In this document: in pieces, positions 55,347 to 64,000 of the stretch
How the letters are laid out: each line of letters begins with the position of its first letter
Position numbering within the stretch: position 1 is the first letter of the stretch
Assembly: GCF_038008325.1 (NCBI RefSeq)
Contig: NZ_JBBOYW010000001.1
Span: forward strand, 2,408,001 to 2,472,000
Length of the DNA stretch: 64,000 bases
Direction of reading: 5' to 3'
From: Lysinibacillus sp. FSL K6-0232
GTDB taxonomy: Bacteria > Bacillota > Bacilli > Bacillales_A > Planococcaceae
Made by a program: the position numbers and the translations under genes
Notes under the pieces: model-generated
Told to the model about the DNA's origin: nothing
Seen by the model: the letters and a program-made list of their open reading frames with translations, nothing else
The model's database searches: none

Positions 55347-56420
55347 CTATACGATTTCAATCATATGATAGATTGGCAGTAATAAACTCATATAAGCCGC
55401 TACGATACATAGTGCAATTAGAATAAAAAAGCTAGGCTGTACAAGCGACAGCATTTTCTGCAAAAGATGCTCCTGCTTGTCCATTAATAACTCGCTGTAC
55501 AATACTAGTTCTTTGCCTAAATAGCCGCTTTGCTCACCATGCTCTATAAAAATAGGAAAGTCCTTCTGAAAAACAGCTAGCATCATAACTGCCTGTGCCA
55601 AGGATTCACCAAAAATAACTCTTTCTTTTATACGTTGTGAAAGATTTTGTAAAAAGGGCTGAAGCTGCTGCTCCTCTAAAATTTGAAGGCTTGCTTGTAA
55701 TGAAAAGCCACTTTGCAGTAGGCTTCCTAAATAGGCTGCGAATTGTCTTGTTAATGTTAAACGAAAATAGCGTTGAAGAAATGGAATTTTTAAGAGGATG
55801 GTGAGCTGCTTAGCAATGGGTTGCCGTGTCAGTATAAGGCGACAGAGTCCTATTAGACAAAGTGTTAGAAGTATAACGACAATCACCACATCTGGCACAT
55901 GCAACAGCAAATTAGACAATGCAACGGCTGCTGGTTCTGATTCGACTGTACGGCTTGTTGTCATTTTTTCAATATTGGGTAAAAACACTGTTCGAAATAC
56001 AAAAAACAGCAATAATAAGAAAAATGTTAATGCAATAGGATAAGCAAGTAGCTTCAACAATTTTTTCTTTGTTTGCTCATTAACAGCTAGCTGCTTAGCA
56101 ATCCCCTCTAGTGCCTCAATCATATGCCCATTATTCTCAGCTACTGTAATCGCCACTAGATGCTGCTTGCTTAGCTGCAATGTTTCAAGTATGCCTGCTA
56201 CACCTACCCCTTGCCTCAATTTATCATCAATTTGCCGCTGAACATCCTGATGTGATTCAATATGATGGGGTAACAGCATGGCAAGCGCCTGTGGAAATAA
56301 ATAGCCCTCCTGCATAAGCACACATAAACGATTGAAAAATTGTGCCTGCTCTCTTAACCGCCATTTTGTTGCCTTTTTATACCGAAGAAGCAGTCGATCA
56401 ATAGACTTTTGTAACCGCAT
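55347..56420 (-). CDS. comGB: ComGB type II secretion-like membrane platform protein
   Basis: 357 residues, GspF family, with two T2SSF domains and three TM segments (about 125-150, 170-195, 325-350). Overlaps comGA by 23 nt. Platform for pseudopilus assembly. Confidence 0.93.
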   Translation of the reverse strand: MRLQKSIDRLLLRYKKATKWRLREQAQFFNRLCVLMQEGYLFPQALAMLLPHHIESHQDVQRQIDDKLRQGVGVAGILETLQLSKQHLVAITVAENNGHMIEALEGIAKQLAVNEQTKKKLLKLLAYPIALTFFLLLLFFVFRTVFLPNIEKMTTSRTVESEPAAVALSNLLLHVPDVVIVVILLTLCLIGLCRLILTRQPIAKQLTILLKIPFLQRYFRLTLTRQFAAYLGSLLQSGFSLQASLQILEEQQLQPFLQNLSQRIKERVIFGESLAQAVMMLAVFQKDFPIFIEHGEQSGYLGKELVLYSELLMDKQEHLLQKMLSLVQPSFFILIALCIVAAYMSLLLPIYHMIEIV

Positions 56421-57417
56421 ATTGCTGACTCTCCAATAATTCTTTTTGCCCCATTAATGTTCGTTCATACGGAAGCTCATAGTATGCCTTTGCTGCTATA
56501 GCCGAAATAGCCTTACTTAAATAAACATCATCCAAAATTTCATAAATGGCTCGGCGCTCCTCATGTATAGCTGGGGCTTGGAAAAGTATTTGTGCAACAA
56601 TACCAATCACCGTTTGTCGCAGCTCCTCAATGGACACACCTAAATCCATTAAACGGTACAGACAGTTAATCGAATCTTTTGCATGAATGGTTGAAAGGAC
56701 TAAATGACCTGTCAAGCTTGCCTCAATCGCAATTTTGGCGGTTTCCTTATCTCGAATTTCACCAATCATAATAACGTCAGGAGAATGCCGTAAAATAGCT
56801 TTTAACCCTGTTGCATATGTAACGCCAGCTCGCTCATTTACTTGAATTTGCAGTAAATTGGCTTGGCTGTTTTCTACAGGGTCTTCTAACGAAATAACAT
56901 GTCGATGTAATTCTGTAGAACAATAATGAATTAAGGAATATAGCGACGTAGACTTGCCAGAGCCTGTTGCACCTGTAAAAAACAAAATGCCTTGCTTATT
57001 TTGCACAAGTGCCATTAATTGGTGTGCTGCACTTTCAGAAAAACATAGGGAAGTTAGTGGGAATGTATGGTTTTGAAGAAGTAAACGGATAATTAAGCTT
57101 TCTTTTAAAAATACCGAGGGGAGTGTTGATACACGAAAGGCGTATGGGTTTTGTTCCATCGCTTTTTGAAAAGAGCCGCTTTGAGGTTTACGGCGCTCGC
57201 TAATATCTAATTCTGCTAGAAATTTATAGTACGAGATCATTCTTTCAGCTAAATCATTGGGCAGCTCACCTGCTTGCAGGAGCTTATCATATTTCCGAAA
57301 ATAAAGCTGATATTTTACACTGCCTGGCACTAGCAACACGTCAGATGCACCAAAATGATAGGCTTTTAGTAAAAGCTGCTCACACTTTTGCTCAACAACC
57401 GTTTCAAAATTTTGCAT
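56398..57417 (-). CDS. comGA: ComGA pilus-assembly ATPase
   Basis: 339-residue GspE/PilB-type ATPase powering the competence pseudopilus. Walker A FTGATGSGKSTSLYSLIHY (about 154-172), Asp box VISLEDPVEN, Walker B VIMIGEIRDKETAKIAIEAS and His box LVLSTIHAKDS. First gene of comGA-GG. In Bacillus this operon needs ComK; I looked for AAAA-N5-TTTT boxes upstream and found no convincing pair. Confidence 0.96.
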   Translation of the reverse strand: MQNFETVVEQKCEQLLLKAYHFGASDVLLVPGSVKYQLYFRKYDKLLQAGELPNDLAERMISYYKFLAELDISERRKPQSGSFQKAMEQNPYAFRVSTLPSVFLKESLIIRLLLQNHTFPLTSLCFSESAAHQLMALVQNKQGILFFTGATGSGKSTSLYSLIHYCSTELHRHVISLEDPVENSQANLLQIQVNERAGVTYATGLKAILRHSPDVIMIGEIRDKETAKIAIEASLTGHLVLSTIHAKDSINCLYRLMDLGVSIEELRQTVIGIVAQILFQAPAIHEERRAIYEILDDVYLSKAISAIAAKAYYELPYERTLMGQKELLESQQYAVTKVY

Positions 57418-57739
57418 ATATGCACCTCTCTTCTAGTTCATTCGAATATGACCGCTCTATTCGTTACCCCTAGTATAAATAGAAAGCTGTTATCAGAAAA
57501 GCCCTTTGCTGAAATTAAAAATTTGCGCTAAAAATATATGAGAATGTACAATTTTCAGCCTTTTCCTTAAAGAGCTTTCTGTGATAGTTAAAGTTTTATC
57601 TTGCTTCAGCAGACATTTGGACACCTGCTAAACAATGTAGTTTGGTATGCATAGATAAAAAATTGTTTAAGTTGCTTTATCAAGATCTAAATCAAAAAAA
57701 TTTATAAAAAACGAGGAGTGATACCTACTAGCTACTTAC
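57418..57739. other. Intergenic upstream of comGA
   Basis: Contains the comGA ribosome site (GAGAGGTG) and presumably its promoter. No gene and no clear ComK box seen. Confidence 0.4.
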
Positions 57740-58192
57740 TTATTTGTTACCGAGCTGTTCCGCCAAACCGAATAGCAGTCCTTCGATTCCACGAATGTAG
57801 CAGAGTCGATACAAGTCCTCGTACTGAACCACTTCGCCAACTCACTGAGCACCATGCTTAGTGAGTTTCGATACCATTTCGTCAATGTCTTCAACGGTGA
57901 ACATAACGCGTAGATAACCGAGGGCGTTTACAGGAGCAGTCCGGTGATCTGCTATAGTAGGCGGGCTGAGAAATTGCGAAAGTTCAAGTCGACTGTGGCC
58001 ATCCGGGGTAACCATCATAGCAATCTCTACGCACTGAGAACCCAATCCAGTTACACGGCCAGCCTATTCACCTTCGACAGTGGCTCGCCCTTCGAGGTTC
58101 AAGCCAATCTCCTCAAAGAAAGAGATTGCGTCATCAAGTGATTCTACAACGACGCTGACATTGTCCATTCTTAGTAATTTATTTTTTGTCAT
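57740..58192 (-). pseudogene. VOC/glyoxalase-fold protein with two nonsense codons
   Basis: From ATG 58192 (AAGGAG site) to TAA 57740 is a single 150-codon frame interrupted by TAG at 58064-58066 (codon 43, after ATVEGE) and TGA at 57842-57844 (codon 117, after TKHGAQ). The reading MDNVSVVVESLDDAISFFEE, GLGSQCVEIAMMVTPDGHSR, YLRVMFTVEDIDEMVSKLTK and YEDLYRLCYIRGIEGLLFGL is a complete VOC metalloenzyme. At least the first stop is one base from a Trp codon. Codon use is more GC-rich than the neighbours, suggesting acquisition followed by loss. Confidence 0.85.
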
Positions 58193-58282
58193 CGTCTTAT
58201 CTCCTTATGTGTAAAAATTTATTATCTCTATAAATTATTCTATTAAAAAATTCCAAATTCCTTCCAAATAACAAACACCTTG
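58193..58282. other. Spacer in decay zone
   Basis: Ribosome site of the VOC gene; nothing else seen. Confidence 0.3.
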
Positions 58283-58417
58283 TCATAGAATAGGAAAATG
58301 TGAAATTTGATTTTCAGGAAGAAACAGAAAACCTTCACCATCCACTAACATGTATCTCCTGCTGTTATCCTCTAAAATTCCTTCTTGCATCTTCATTACT
58401 CCATCTACAAGATCCAT
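58283..58417 (-). pseudogene. 44-codon gene fragment, perhaps recombinase N-terminus
   Basis: Minus frame MDLVDGVMKMQEGILEDNSR, RYMLVDGEGFLFLPENQ then TGA. The phrase EDNSRRYMLVDxEGF reminds me of N-termini of Bacillus tyrosine recombinases, but this is from memory and weak. No ribosome site of note; no catalytic domain follows. Confidence 0.3.
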
Positions 58418-58754
58418 TCTTTTTGACGCTTAGGCTACGTCCCCCAACAATAACAATGTTTAATTTTTTGATAATTATTATACATCCTTTTTAATATATC
58501 AACTATGTACAAAAAAGAGGATATATGCGCATATATTGAACATAGTGTCCTCTCATGATTATAGTATAGTTAATTTACAATAAAACCAATTTAAAAATAA
58601 TATAGTTGTTTGACTAGTGTTCAACAATCGGGTCATAACGGGGAATAATCAAATTTGTCATTATTTGAATATGTAGCAAACTTAGTAATTACATTTTTCT
58701 CGTCCCATTACTTGGAATGATTTTTTTATTTTTTAAACAAAGAGGAAAATCAAT
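58418..58754. other. Intergenic upstream of msrA remnant
   Basis: AT-rich; no gene supported. It contains the ribosome site AAAGAGG for the msrA remnant near its right end. Confidence 0.35.
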
Positions 58755-59214
58755 ATGGAAGTAGTATATTTTGCAGGTGGATGTTTATGGGGTGTACAAG
58801 CCTTTACCTGGCATTACGTTTACGGAGGCAGGTAGAGCGAATGGCACAAGTCAGACACTTGAGGAGGATTATGATGGGTATGCCGAATGTGTAAAAACAG
58901 AATTTGATCCGACAGTTGTCACAATCAGGGAATTAATGGGGTATTTTTTTGAAATCATTGATCCCTATAGCTTGAATAAGCAAGGACAGGATGTTGGGGA
59001 GAAATACAGAACAGGCGTCTATAGTGAAAAGCCCGAACATTTACAAGAGGCGAAGGCGTTTATTGGTGAGAGAAATGATTCCAACCTTATCGTTGTTGAA
59101 GTATTACCACTTACAAACTACATAAGAAGTGCAGAAGAACATCAAGATAGGTTAGCTAGATGTCCAAATGATTATTGTCATATTCCCGAAGAACTATTAA
59201 ATAAGTATAAGTAA
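58755..59214 (+). pseudogene. msrA: Peptide-methionine (S)-S-oxide reductase, frameshifted
   Basis: ATG 58755 reads MEVVYFAGGCLWGVQAF, including the catalytic Cys of the GCxW motif, then shifts: the remainder (LPGITFTEAGRANGTSQTLE ... YDGYAECVKTEFDPTVVTIR ... IIDPYSLNKQGQDVGEKYRT ... CPNDYCHIPEELLNKYK) is in the next frame. The junction GCCTTTACCTGG lacks about four codons compared with typical MsrA, fitting a small deletion of 11 or so bases. A 147-residue frame from ATG 58771 exists but lacks the real N-terminus and active-site Cys. Confidence 0.85.
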
Positions 59215-59318
59215 GAGAGATGATGAAAAGATGATTGAGAGGATCTATAGTTTTCAGACATGCTTAAGCATACAATAAAGGGAATAGAACTGTTTTTAAG
59301 AAGAATTAAACAATTTTT

Positions 59319-59355
59319 AAGAGCCTTATTACATATCTCATGTAGTAAGGCTCTT
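59319..59355. terminator. Strong bidirectional terminator
   Basis: AAGAGCCTTATTACAT / ATGTAGTAAGGCTCTT, 16 bp with one mismatch, 5-nt loop, AT-rich flanks; between convergent msrA remnant and the ABC permease gene. Confidence 0.88.
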
Positions 59356-59406
59356 GTAAATGAAACCACTTTATTATTGGCTCCTGTCAGAGATGAGCGA
59401 TTGCTA

Positions 59407-61746
59407 TTATTCTGTCATTAAACTGTGAACTGTAATTTTTTTGATTTTTAAAGATACCAGCATGGAAACCAGATAGCCTAATAGAAGGATTCCAATGCAA
59501 AGTAGTAGAACGGTCGGTAAATGGATGGTAAAATCCAAACGTTTTACGCCTGCACTTGATAGTAATACAGCAAGCATTGGATTAGTGAAAAAGTAACCAA
59601 GTGCACCACCAATTGTAACGCCTGTAATGATAACTGGTAGAAAGCTGATGGCGATTTGATGCATTAGTTGCATTGTTGAATAGCCGATAGCTTTCATCAC
59701 ACCAAATTCCTTTTTACGCTTAATAATCATTGTTTTAATGACCAGGTATAGAATCATGACAACAACTAGCACGGTGATGGCTAGAACCGTCAGTAGCACA
59801 GCAAACACTGCATCTGTATACATACCTGTTTCGCTCTCTATATTTTCATCGATATCTACTGTTCCAACTAGATAATCCCCATATTGCTCTTGGACATTTT
59901 TGATAAAATCTTTGTTCGATATACCATCTAAATAAACATTAAGGGTAGATCCTTTATAGTTTGTTTGTAATTGTTGAATTCCTTCTAATGTTAATGCGGC
60001 TACCTGGCCTGAATGATGAATTAATTGACTGATTCCAGTTACTAGAAAACTAGCTGTTTCATTCTCAAATTCTACTTCAACTGTATCCCCAACTCCTTTA
60101 TTAATTTGGCTTGATACAACCCAAGAGATGGATATTTCATTTTCATATTTTGGCTGGCGACCTTCGTAGACGATATTGTTTTCTAACTGGTCATAATGAT
60201 TCGTAACATTTGTATACACGATTTGACCATCAATTTTCGTTTGAATTTTATCCAATAGATTCACTTTCCGTACATATTCCATTTGTTCAATATGACTCAA
60301 AAGTTCTCTTATATCTACATCTGATTTGATAATTACATACACATTTGCAGGTTCTACACCGAATAAGTCCACAAATGCTGTCTTATCTGACGCAATGTTA
60401 TAATAGGACACTGCTGAAAAGACAGAGGCAAAAGTTAGTGCAATAATGATGAAAAGAATCATCATATTTTGTTTTGCATTTGCAAGCGTTGATTTAATCG
60501 CAAGTAAGAAATGAAGTCCGCCTCTCGCTTTTTCCAATGGAACACGATTTTTTCTAAAGTTATGCGTTTGAATGCCGCCACGAAGTGCTGCAACAGGCAG
60601 AATTTTCTTAACACGAAAGGCGGATAGTAGTGTAACGATTAAAACAGCAAGTGTAACAAAGAAAATACTGATCAAATTAGCCATAGGACCAAATGTTTGC
60701 GTCCATATTAAACCAGATAACGTTGAAATAATACTTCCGAAGAAAGACATAAAAACATATGACAGCGCAATTCCTATCACACTTCCACAAAGAGCAATGA
60801 AGATAAATTGTAGAATCATCGATGAAAGAATTTGCCTACTTGTGTAACCAATCGCTTTAAGTACCCCAATATTTTCCACACCATCTTCAATACTATTTGC
60901 AACTCGGAATTTAATGACAATGAGTGAAACAAGTACAATTATTATTGCAAATGCTACCAGTATTGTCGCTAGAAGATTAATCGTTAATGTAGTTACACTT
61001 TTCACTTGTTCAATATCTAATCCCCAAATATTAGCATTCACTTCTATTGATTGGTGGAATTCTTTAAAAAAATTGTTTTTTAACGTCGATGATTGTGTTT
61101 GATCATCCAATATTGCAGATATAACCAAGCCTTCTGATTGGGTACTTAATTCGTCTGCCAATTTTAAATAGGAAGGTTCCGGCAACATAAATTTCATAAC
61201 GCCCATGTTATTCGTACCCATCATCGTTGTTTCAAAAAATCCTCCAATTCGATACTCATATTCCTTGTCTTGATAGGTGATGGTAAAGTGATCACCTAAT
61301 TGATAGCCACCATTTGTTTTAAAACTATACGGCACAAAAATATCATGAGAACCATATGTATTCAGTTTTTCTATCAAATTTAACGGGCCAATCCTACGTT
61401 TTGTATCCGCATTAAAAATAATGACATTAGTCGATAATTCACTATTGCCAAAGTTAAATTTAGCCATGTTCATTCTAATCATTTCTTCTGTTTCTGACTC
61501 TGTCACCCCAGGATATTTCGTTATAAATTCTCCATAACTTGAATGATAATTTGCATAATCCATCATTATTATTGCGTGAGGATCTTTTAATTGTTCAGCT
61601 TTACTTTCAAAAAATGTATTGATTTGTGTGATAACCATTAAACCGATATTCAAAAGTAAAGCAGCGACCAAAATAAAGATAAATAAAGAAAAGGTCGCAG
61701 ATTTGCTTTTTCGAATATTCGCCATCGCTAGGTTGATGATCTTCAC
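59407..61746 (-). CDS. ABC transporter permease, two FtsX domains
   Basis: 779 residues: TM1 (about 17-40), a large extracellular domain (about 45-250), three TMs with an FtsX motif (LVSLIVIKFRVANSIEDGVE, GVLKAIGYTSRQIL), then TM5, a second extracellular domain and a second FtsX domain (FGVMKAIGYSTMQLMHQIAI). GTG 61746 follows the ATPase stop directly and gives MKIINLAMANIRKSKSATFS; the frame is open 18 codons further up inside the ATPase gene. With the adjacent sensor kinase and regulator it resembles peptide-antibiotic sensing and resistance or lipid-export modules. Confidence 0.9.
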   Translation of the reverse strand: MKIINLAMANIRKSKSATFSLFIFILVAALLLNIGLMVITQINTFFESKAEQLKDPHAIIMMDYANYHSSYGEFITKYPGVTESETEEMIRMNMAKFNFGNSELSTNVIIFNADTKRRIGPLNLIEKLNTYGSHDIFVPYSFKTNGGYQLGDHFTITYQDKEYEYRIGGFFETTMMGTNNMGVMKFMLPEPSYLKLADELSTQSEGLVISAILDDQTQSSTLKNNFFKEFHQSIEVNANIWGLDIEQVKSVTTLTINLLATILVAFAIIIVLVSLIVIKFRVANSIEDGVENIGVLKAIGYTSRQILSSMILQFIFIALCGSVIGIALSYVFMSFFGSIISTLSGLIWTQTFGPMANLISIFFVTLAVLIVTLLSAFRVKKILPVAALRGGIQTHNFRKNRVPLEKARGGLHFLLAIKSTLANAKQNMMILFIIIALTFASVFSAVSYYNIASDKTAFVDLFGVEPANVYVIIKSDVDIRELLSHIEQMEYVRKVNLLDKIQTKIDGQIVYTNVTNHYDQLENNIVYEGRQPKYENEISISWVVSSQINKGVGDTVEVEFENETASFLVTGISQLIHHSGQVAALTLEGIQQLQTNYKGSTLNVYLDGISNKDFIKNVQEQYGDYLVGTVDIDENIESETGMYTDAVFAVLLTVLAITVLVVVMILYLVIKTMIIKRKKEFGVMKAIGYSTMQLMHQIAISFLPVIITGVTIGGALGYFFTNPMLAVLLSSAGVKRLDFTIHLPTVLLLCIGILLLGYLVSMLVSLKIKKITVHSLMTE

Positions 61747-61747
61747 C

Positions 61748-62509
61748 TTACCACCCCATTTCTGCAAGGAAATTTTTGAGCTTTTTATGGCGCTCGACAT
61801 TGTCTTTCTCGCTGTATGTACCTAACTGCAAGTCACCGCAAATAACACCATCCCGCAAATAGAGAATCCGATTTCCGCGCAACGCGGTTTTCATATCATG
61901 CGTGACCATCACGATACTTTGCCCGTTACGATTGACATCGGTAAATACATCCAGAACACTAGTACTAGCTGCTGAATTTAACGCACCGGTTGGTTCATCC
62001 GCAAACAATAATTTCGGGCTGTTTATTAATGCTCTAACAATTCCAACTCGTTGCGCCTCCCCGCCAGAAAGCTGTGTTGGGAACTTAGACCATGCATTTT
62101 CGCCGATTCCTACTTGATTTAATAATTCTTTCGCTTTTTCTTCAACTTCACGCTTATTTTTATTCACTAACAGACCACTTGCCAGTACATTATCAAGCAC
62201 ACTCATATTGTCTAATAAATAAATTTGCTGAAAGACAAAGCCACAATGATTTCGTCTAAATACCGCCAGCTGGTCGTTGTTTAATTTTGCTAAATTTTCA
62301 CCTGCAAAATCAATTGTGCCTAATGTGGGCTTATCCATACCACTCATAGCATAAAGCAGCGTCGATTTCCCAGAGCCTGAACTCCCCATAATGATGGTAA
62401 AATCCTCTTCTAGCAAACAAATATCCAAATTTTTTAATACATGCTGTTGAATTCCAGCGCTTGAGAAGGTTTTACATAGCTTCTCTGTTTTAATAATTGC
62501 CTTTGTCAT
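61748..62509 (-). CDS. ABC transporter ATPase (LolD/MacB type)
   Basis: 253 residues: Walker A IMGSSGSGKSTLLYAMSGMD, Q-loop FVFQQIYLLDNMSV, signature FPTQLSGGEAQRVGIVRALI, Walker B LLFADEPTGALNSAAS, H-loop VMVTHDMKTA. ATG 62509 has a GGAGCG site 9 nt upstream; the frame is open 23 codons higher. Confidence 0.95.
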   Translation of the reverse strand: MTKAIIKTEKLCKTFSSAGIQQHVLKNLDICLLEEDFTIIMGSSGSGKSTLLYAMSGMDKPTLGTIDFAGENLAKLNNDQLAVFRRNHCGFVFQQIYLLDNMSVLDNVLASGLLVNKNKREVEEKAKELLNQVGIGENAWSKFPTQLSGGEAQRVGIVRALINSPKLLFADEPTGALNSAASTSVLDVFTDVNRNGQSIVMVTHDMKTALRGNRILYLRDGVICGDLQLGTYSEKDNVERHKKLKNFLAEMGW

Positions 62510-62627
62510 ATTTTTTGTACGCTCCTTTATATTCAATTCAAAAAAGACTGTAATGAAGATTACAGCCTTATCATACAAAATAAATTCTTAGCCAATCTTT
62601 AGGCAATTCTTAACTAATCCTTAATTC

Positions 62628-63893
62628 TTATGCCAGTTTAATTTTTAAGACAACTGTAAAGCCATCTTGGCGGTTGTAACAGTGAATATGGCCCTGCATA
62701 TTTTCCATAAAATATTTTGAGATATAGAGACCAAGCCCTGAACCATTCTTCCCTTCAACATTTTTTCCGCGATAATATTTATTAAACAATAGGGGCAATT
62801 CTTTTTCACTAATGCCACATCCGAAATCTATCATATGGAGTTCGAGATAACCGTTATTAATTTGCGACTTAACGATGACCTTTGTGCCTGCATATTTATA
62901 GGAATTACTAATAATATTGTCTATTACCTGCTGCATACGTAAGGGGTCTGTTAAAATAATGCATGGTGGAATAGCATCATAGACGATTTGATGATCATAA
63001 TTAACATTTTCAATCATCTCTACAAGGATTTCGCTCGATTGCTCAGTTACCGTTAACTTTAATTGTTGTAGTTCTTCCAACGTAGCGTGGAACATATCCG
63101 TCACAAGTAAATTAATTTGCTCTGCCTTTGAGGAGATCGTCTGCACCTGCTTTATGACCTTGTCCTCCTTTGCCTGCATCAGCATCAATTCACTAACTGC
63201 CTTGATGGAGGCGACAGGTGTCTTAATATCATGACTTAATGTGGCAACTAACTCCTTCTTACTGCGATTGGATTCATACTCTCTTTGACGAGCAGCATCA
63301 AGCTCTTCCCGTAATAGATCAAAGCTTTCCGTAAATGCGCCAAAGTAATTGTTCTTGCCCATATTTAAAGGTATATCGAAATGACCCCTCGCCACATTTG
63401 CGGCAAAAGCCTGAAGCTGCTGAAATGGCTTTAATAAGGTCCTGTAAATATAGGTAATATAAAGAATGCTAATGATCATTAATACAGTAAAAATCACAAG
63501 AATGGATTTGACTAGTTCACTTTTCATTTGTTCCACTATTTCTTGTTCGTTATTATGGATAATGATTTTTCCTACTATTTCGTTATCTTTCTTTACATCC
63601 ATCACTATATCCCTATTTTTTATGGCATCGTATATATAATGAAAAGAAGTATCTGATGTTTGGTAAATCACGTTTTCAGAGGCATCTATAATTGAATATG
63701 GCTGGAGTATGCTACTGCTGTGAAAAGTTTCTTCCTGAATTTGTCCCCAATTTTTTTCAACTGTTTTGACCAAATCATTTATGGCGATAAGATCCACTTC
63801 TTCAGTATTCTTATTGTTAATAATGATGGTTGAGCAAGTAATGCCAACAGCAAAAAACACTACAATCATTATAATGAGCCATTTTATTTTCAT
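62628..63893 (-). CDS. Sensor histidine kinase
   Basis: 421 residues: TM1 (about 5-23), extracellular sensor (about 25-135), TM2 (about 138-160), HAMP, H-box [21 protein letters not shown]-box [16 protein letters not shown], and [20 protein letters not shown] with [13 protein letters not shown] 63893 overlaps the regulator stop (ATGA). It probably controls the ABC genes that follow. Confidence 0.93.
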   Translation of the reverse strand: MKIKWLIIMIVVFFAVGITCSTIIINNKNTEEVDLIAINDLVKTVEKNWGQIQEETFHSSSILQPYSIIDASENVIYQTSDTSFHYIYDAIKNRDIVMDVKKDNEIVGKIIIHNNEQEIVEQMKSELVKSILVIFTVLMIISILYITYIYRTLLKPFQQLQAFAANVARGHFDIPLNMGKNNYFGAFTESFDLLREELDAARQREYESNRSKKELVATLSHDIKTPVASIKAVSELMLMQAKEDKVIKQVQTISSKAEQINLLVTDMFHATLEELQQLKLTVTEQSSEILVEMIENVNYDHQIVYDAIPPCIILTDPLRMQQVIDNIISNSYKYAGTKVIVKSQINNGYLELHMIDFGCGISEKELPLLFNKYYRGKNVEGKNGSGLGLYISKYFMENMQGHIHCYNRQDGFTVVLKIKLA

Positions 63894-64000
63894 CCGCTTG
63901 TATCCTCTAAAATATAGCCTGTCCCCCATACAGTTTTAATCAATTGCGGGTTCTTGGGATCCTCTTCAATTTTCTCACGTAAATGCCGAATATGTACATT
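63890..64000 (-). CDS. OmpR-type response regulator, C-terminal end
   Basis: The last 36 codons of a winged-helix response regulator: [20 protein letters not shown] and [11 protein letters not shown], the classic end of the OmpR/PhoB DNA-binding domain. The rest lies beyond the right edge. First gene of the regulator-kinase-ATPase-permease operon. Confidence 0.92.
   Translation of the reverse strand, partial: NVHIRHLREKIEEDPKNPQLIKTVWGTGYILEDTSG

Noticed and set aside
57418..57739. ComK box upstream of comGA
   Set aside because: AAAA and TTTT runs occur but no AAAA-N5-TTTT pair with correct spacing was found.
58771..59214. Intact 147-residue msrA from the internal ATG
   Set aside because: That frame lacks the GGCLWG active-site segment, which is in the other frame directly behind the ribosome site.
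1..64000. CRISPR array, tRNA or rRNA genes, insertion sequence
   Set aside because: No regularly spaced repeats, no cloverleaf with T-loop GGTTCGANTCC context, no transposase frame with inverted ends was seen.

Overview
This window looks like chromosome of a low-GC, endospore-forming, competence-gene-bearing Bacillaceae, most likely Lysinibacillus or a close relative. The evidence is AT-rich codon use, strong GGAGG-type ribosome sites, the spoIIIA sporulation genes, a complete comG pseudopilus operon, and a gene order (dxs-ispA-xseBA-folD-nusB-yqhY-accCB-spoIIIA-efp-papT-aroQ-yqhRQ ... lipM-yqhL ... gcv ... comG) that parallels the Bacillus subtilis yqh/yqi region. No tRNA, rRNA, CRISPR array, intact insertion sequence or intact prophage was seen.

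Layout. 1-5.7 kb: isoprenoid, exonuclease VII, folate and nusB genes on the minus strand. 5.9-7.9 kb: a plus-strand insertion with a Bmr/NorA-like efflux gene behind a MerR-type promoter, and a small gene broken by one in-frame TGA. 8-10.5 kb: yqhY and accBC. 10.7-13.4 kb: a compact spoIIIAC-AH operon with a 47-residue stand-in for SpoIIIAF and no AA/AB next to it. 13.5-18.5 kb: a nitronate monooxygenase-like gene, efp, papT, aroQ, yqhR, yqhQ. 18.5-29.9 kb: a seven-gene beta-oxidation operon and a two-gene dehydrogenase operon on either side of a LacI-type regulator. The same 16-bp pseudopalindrome lies before both operons, so they read as one regulon that could take an alcohol through aldehyde and acid to acyl-CoA and acetyl-CoA.

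30-33.4 kb holds lipoproteins, a kinase-like protein, small membrane proteins and eroded open frames. 33.9-38 kb carries nrdJ (B12-dependent ribonucleotide reductase), split by two group I introns. The larger holds a homing-endonuclease gene with two single-base frameshifts; the smaller (243 nt) interrupts the active-site motif NPCG|E. Two NrdR boxes precede nrdJ. 38-48.5 kb: lipM, yqhL, a 958-residue secreted repeat protein, a ComX-like pheromone gene overlapping a ComP-like kinase with no comQ or comA beside them, and a cluster with ADP-ribosylglycohydrolase, endonuclease V and KptA. 48.7-57.4 kb: the glycine cleavage operon with a tandem glycine riboswitch, aroK, and comGA-GG. 57.7-59.2 kb is a decay zone (broken VOC-fold gene, broken msrA, an unassigned fragment). 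The window ends with a two-component/ABC-transporter operon whose response regulator runs off the right edge.

The most novel-looking items are the doubly interrupted nrdJ, the comX-comP pair without comQ, the minimal spoIIIA operon and the LacI regulon. All assignments come from reading the sequence; no database search was possible.
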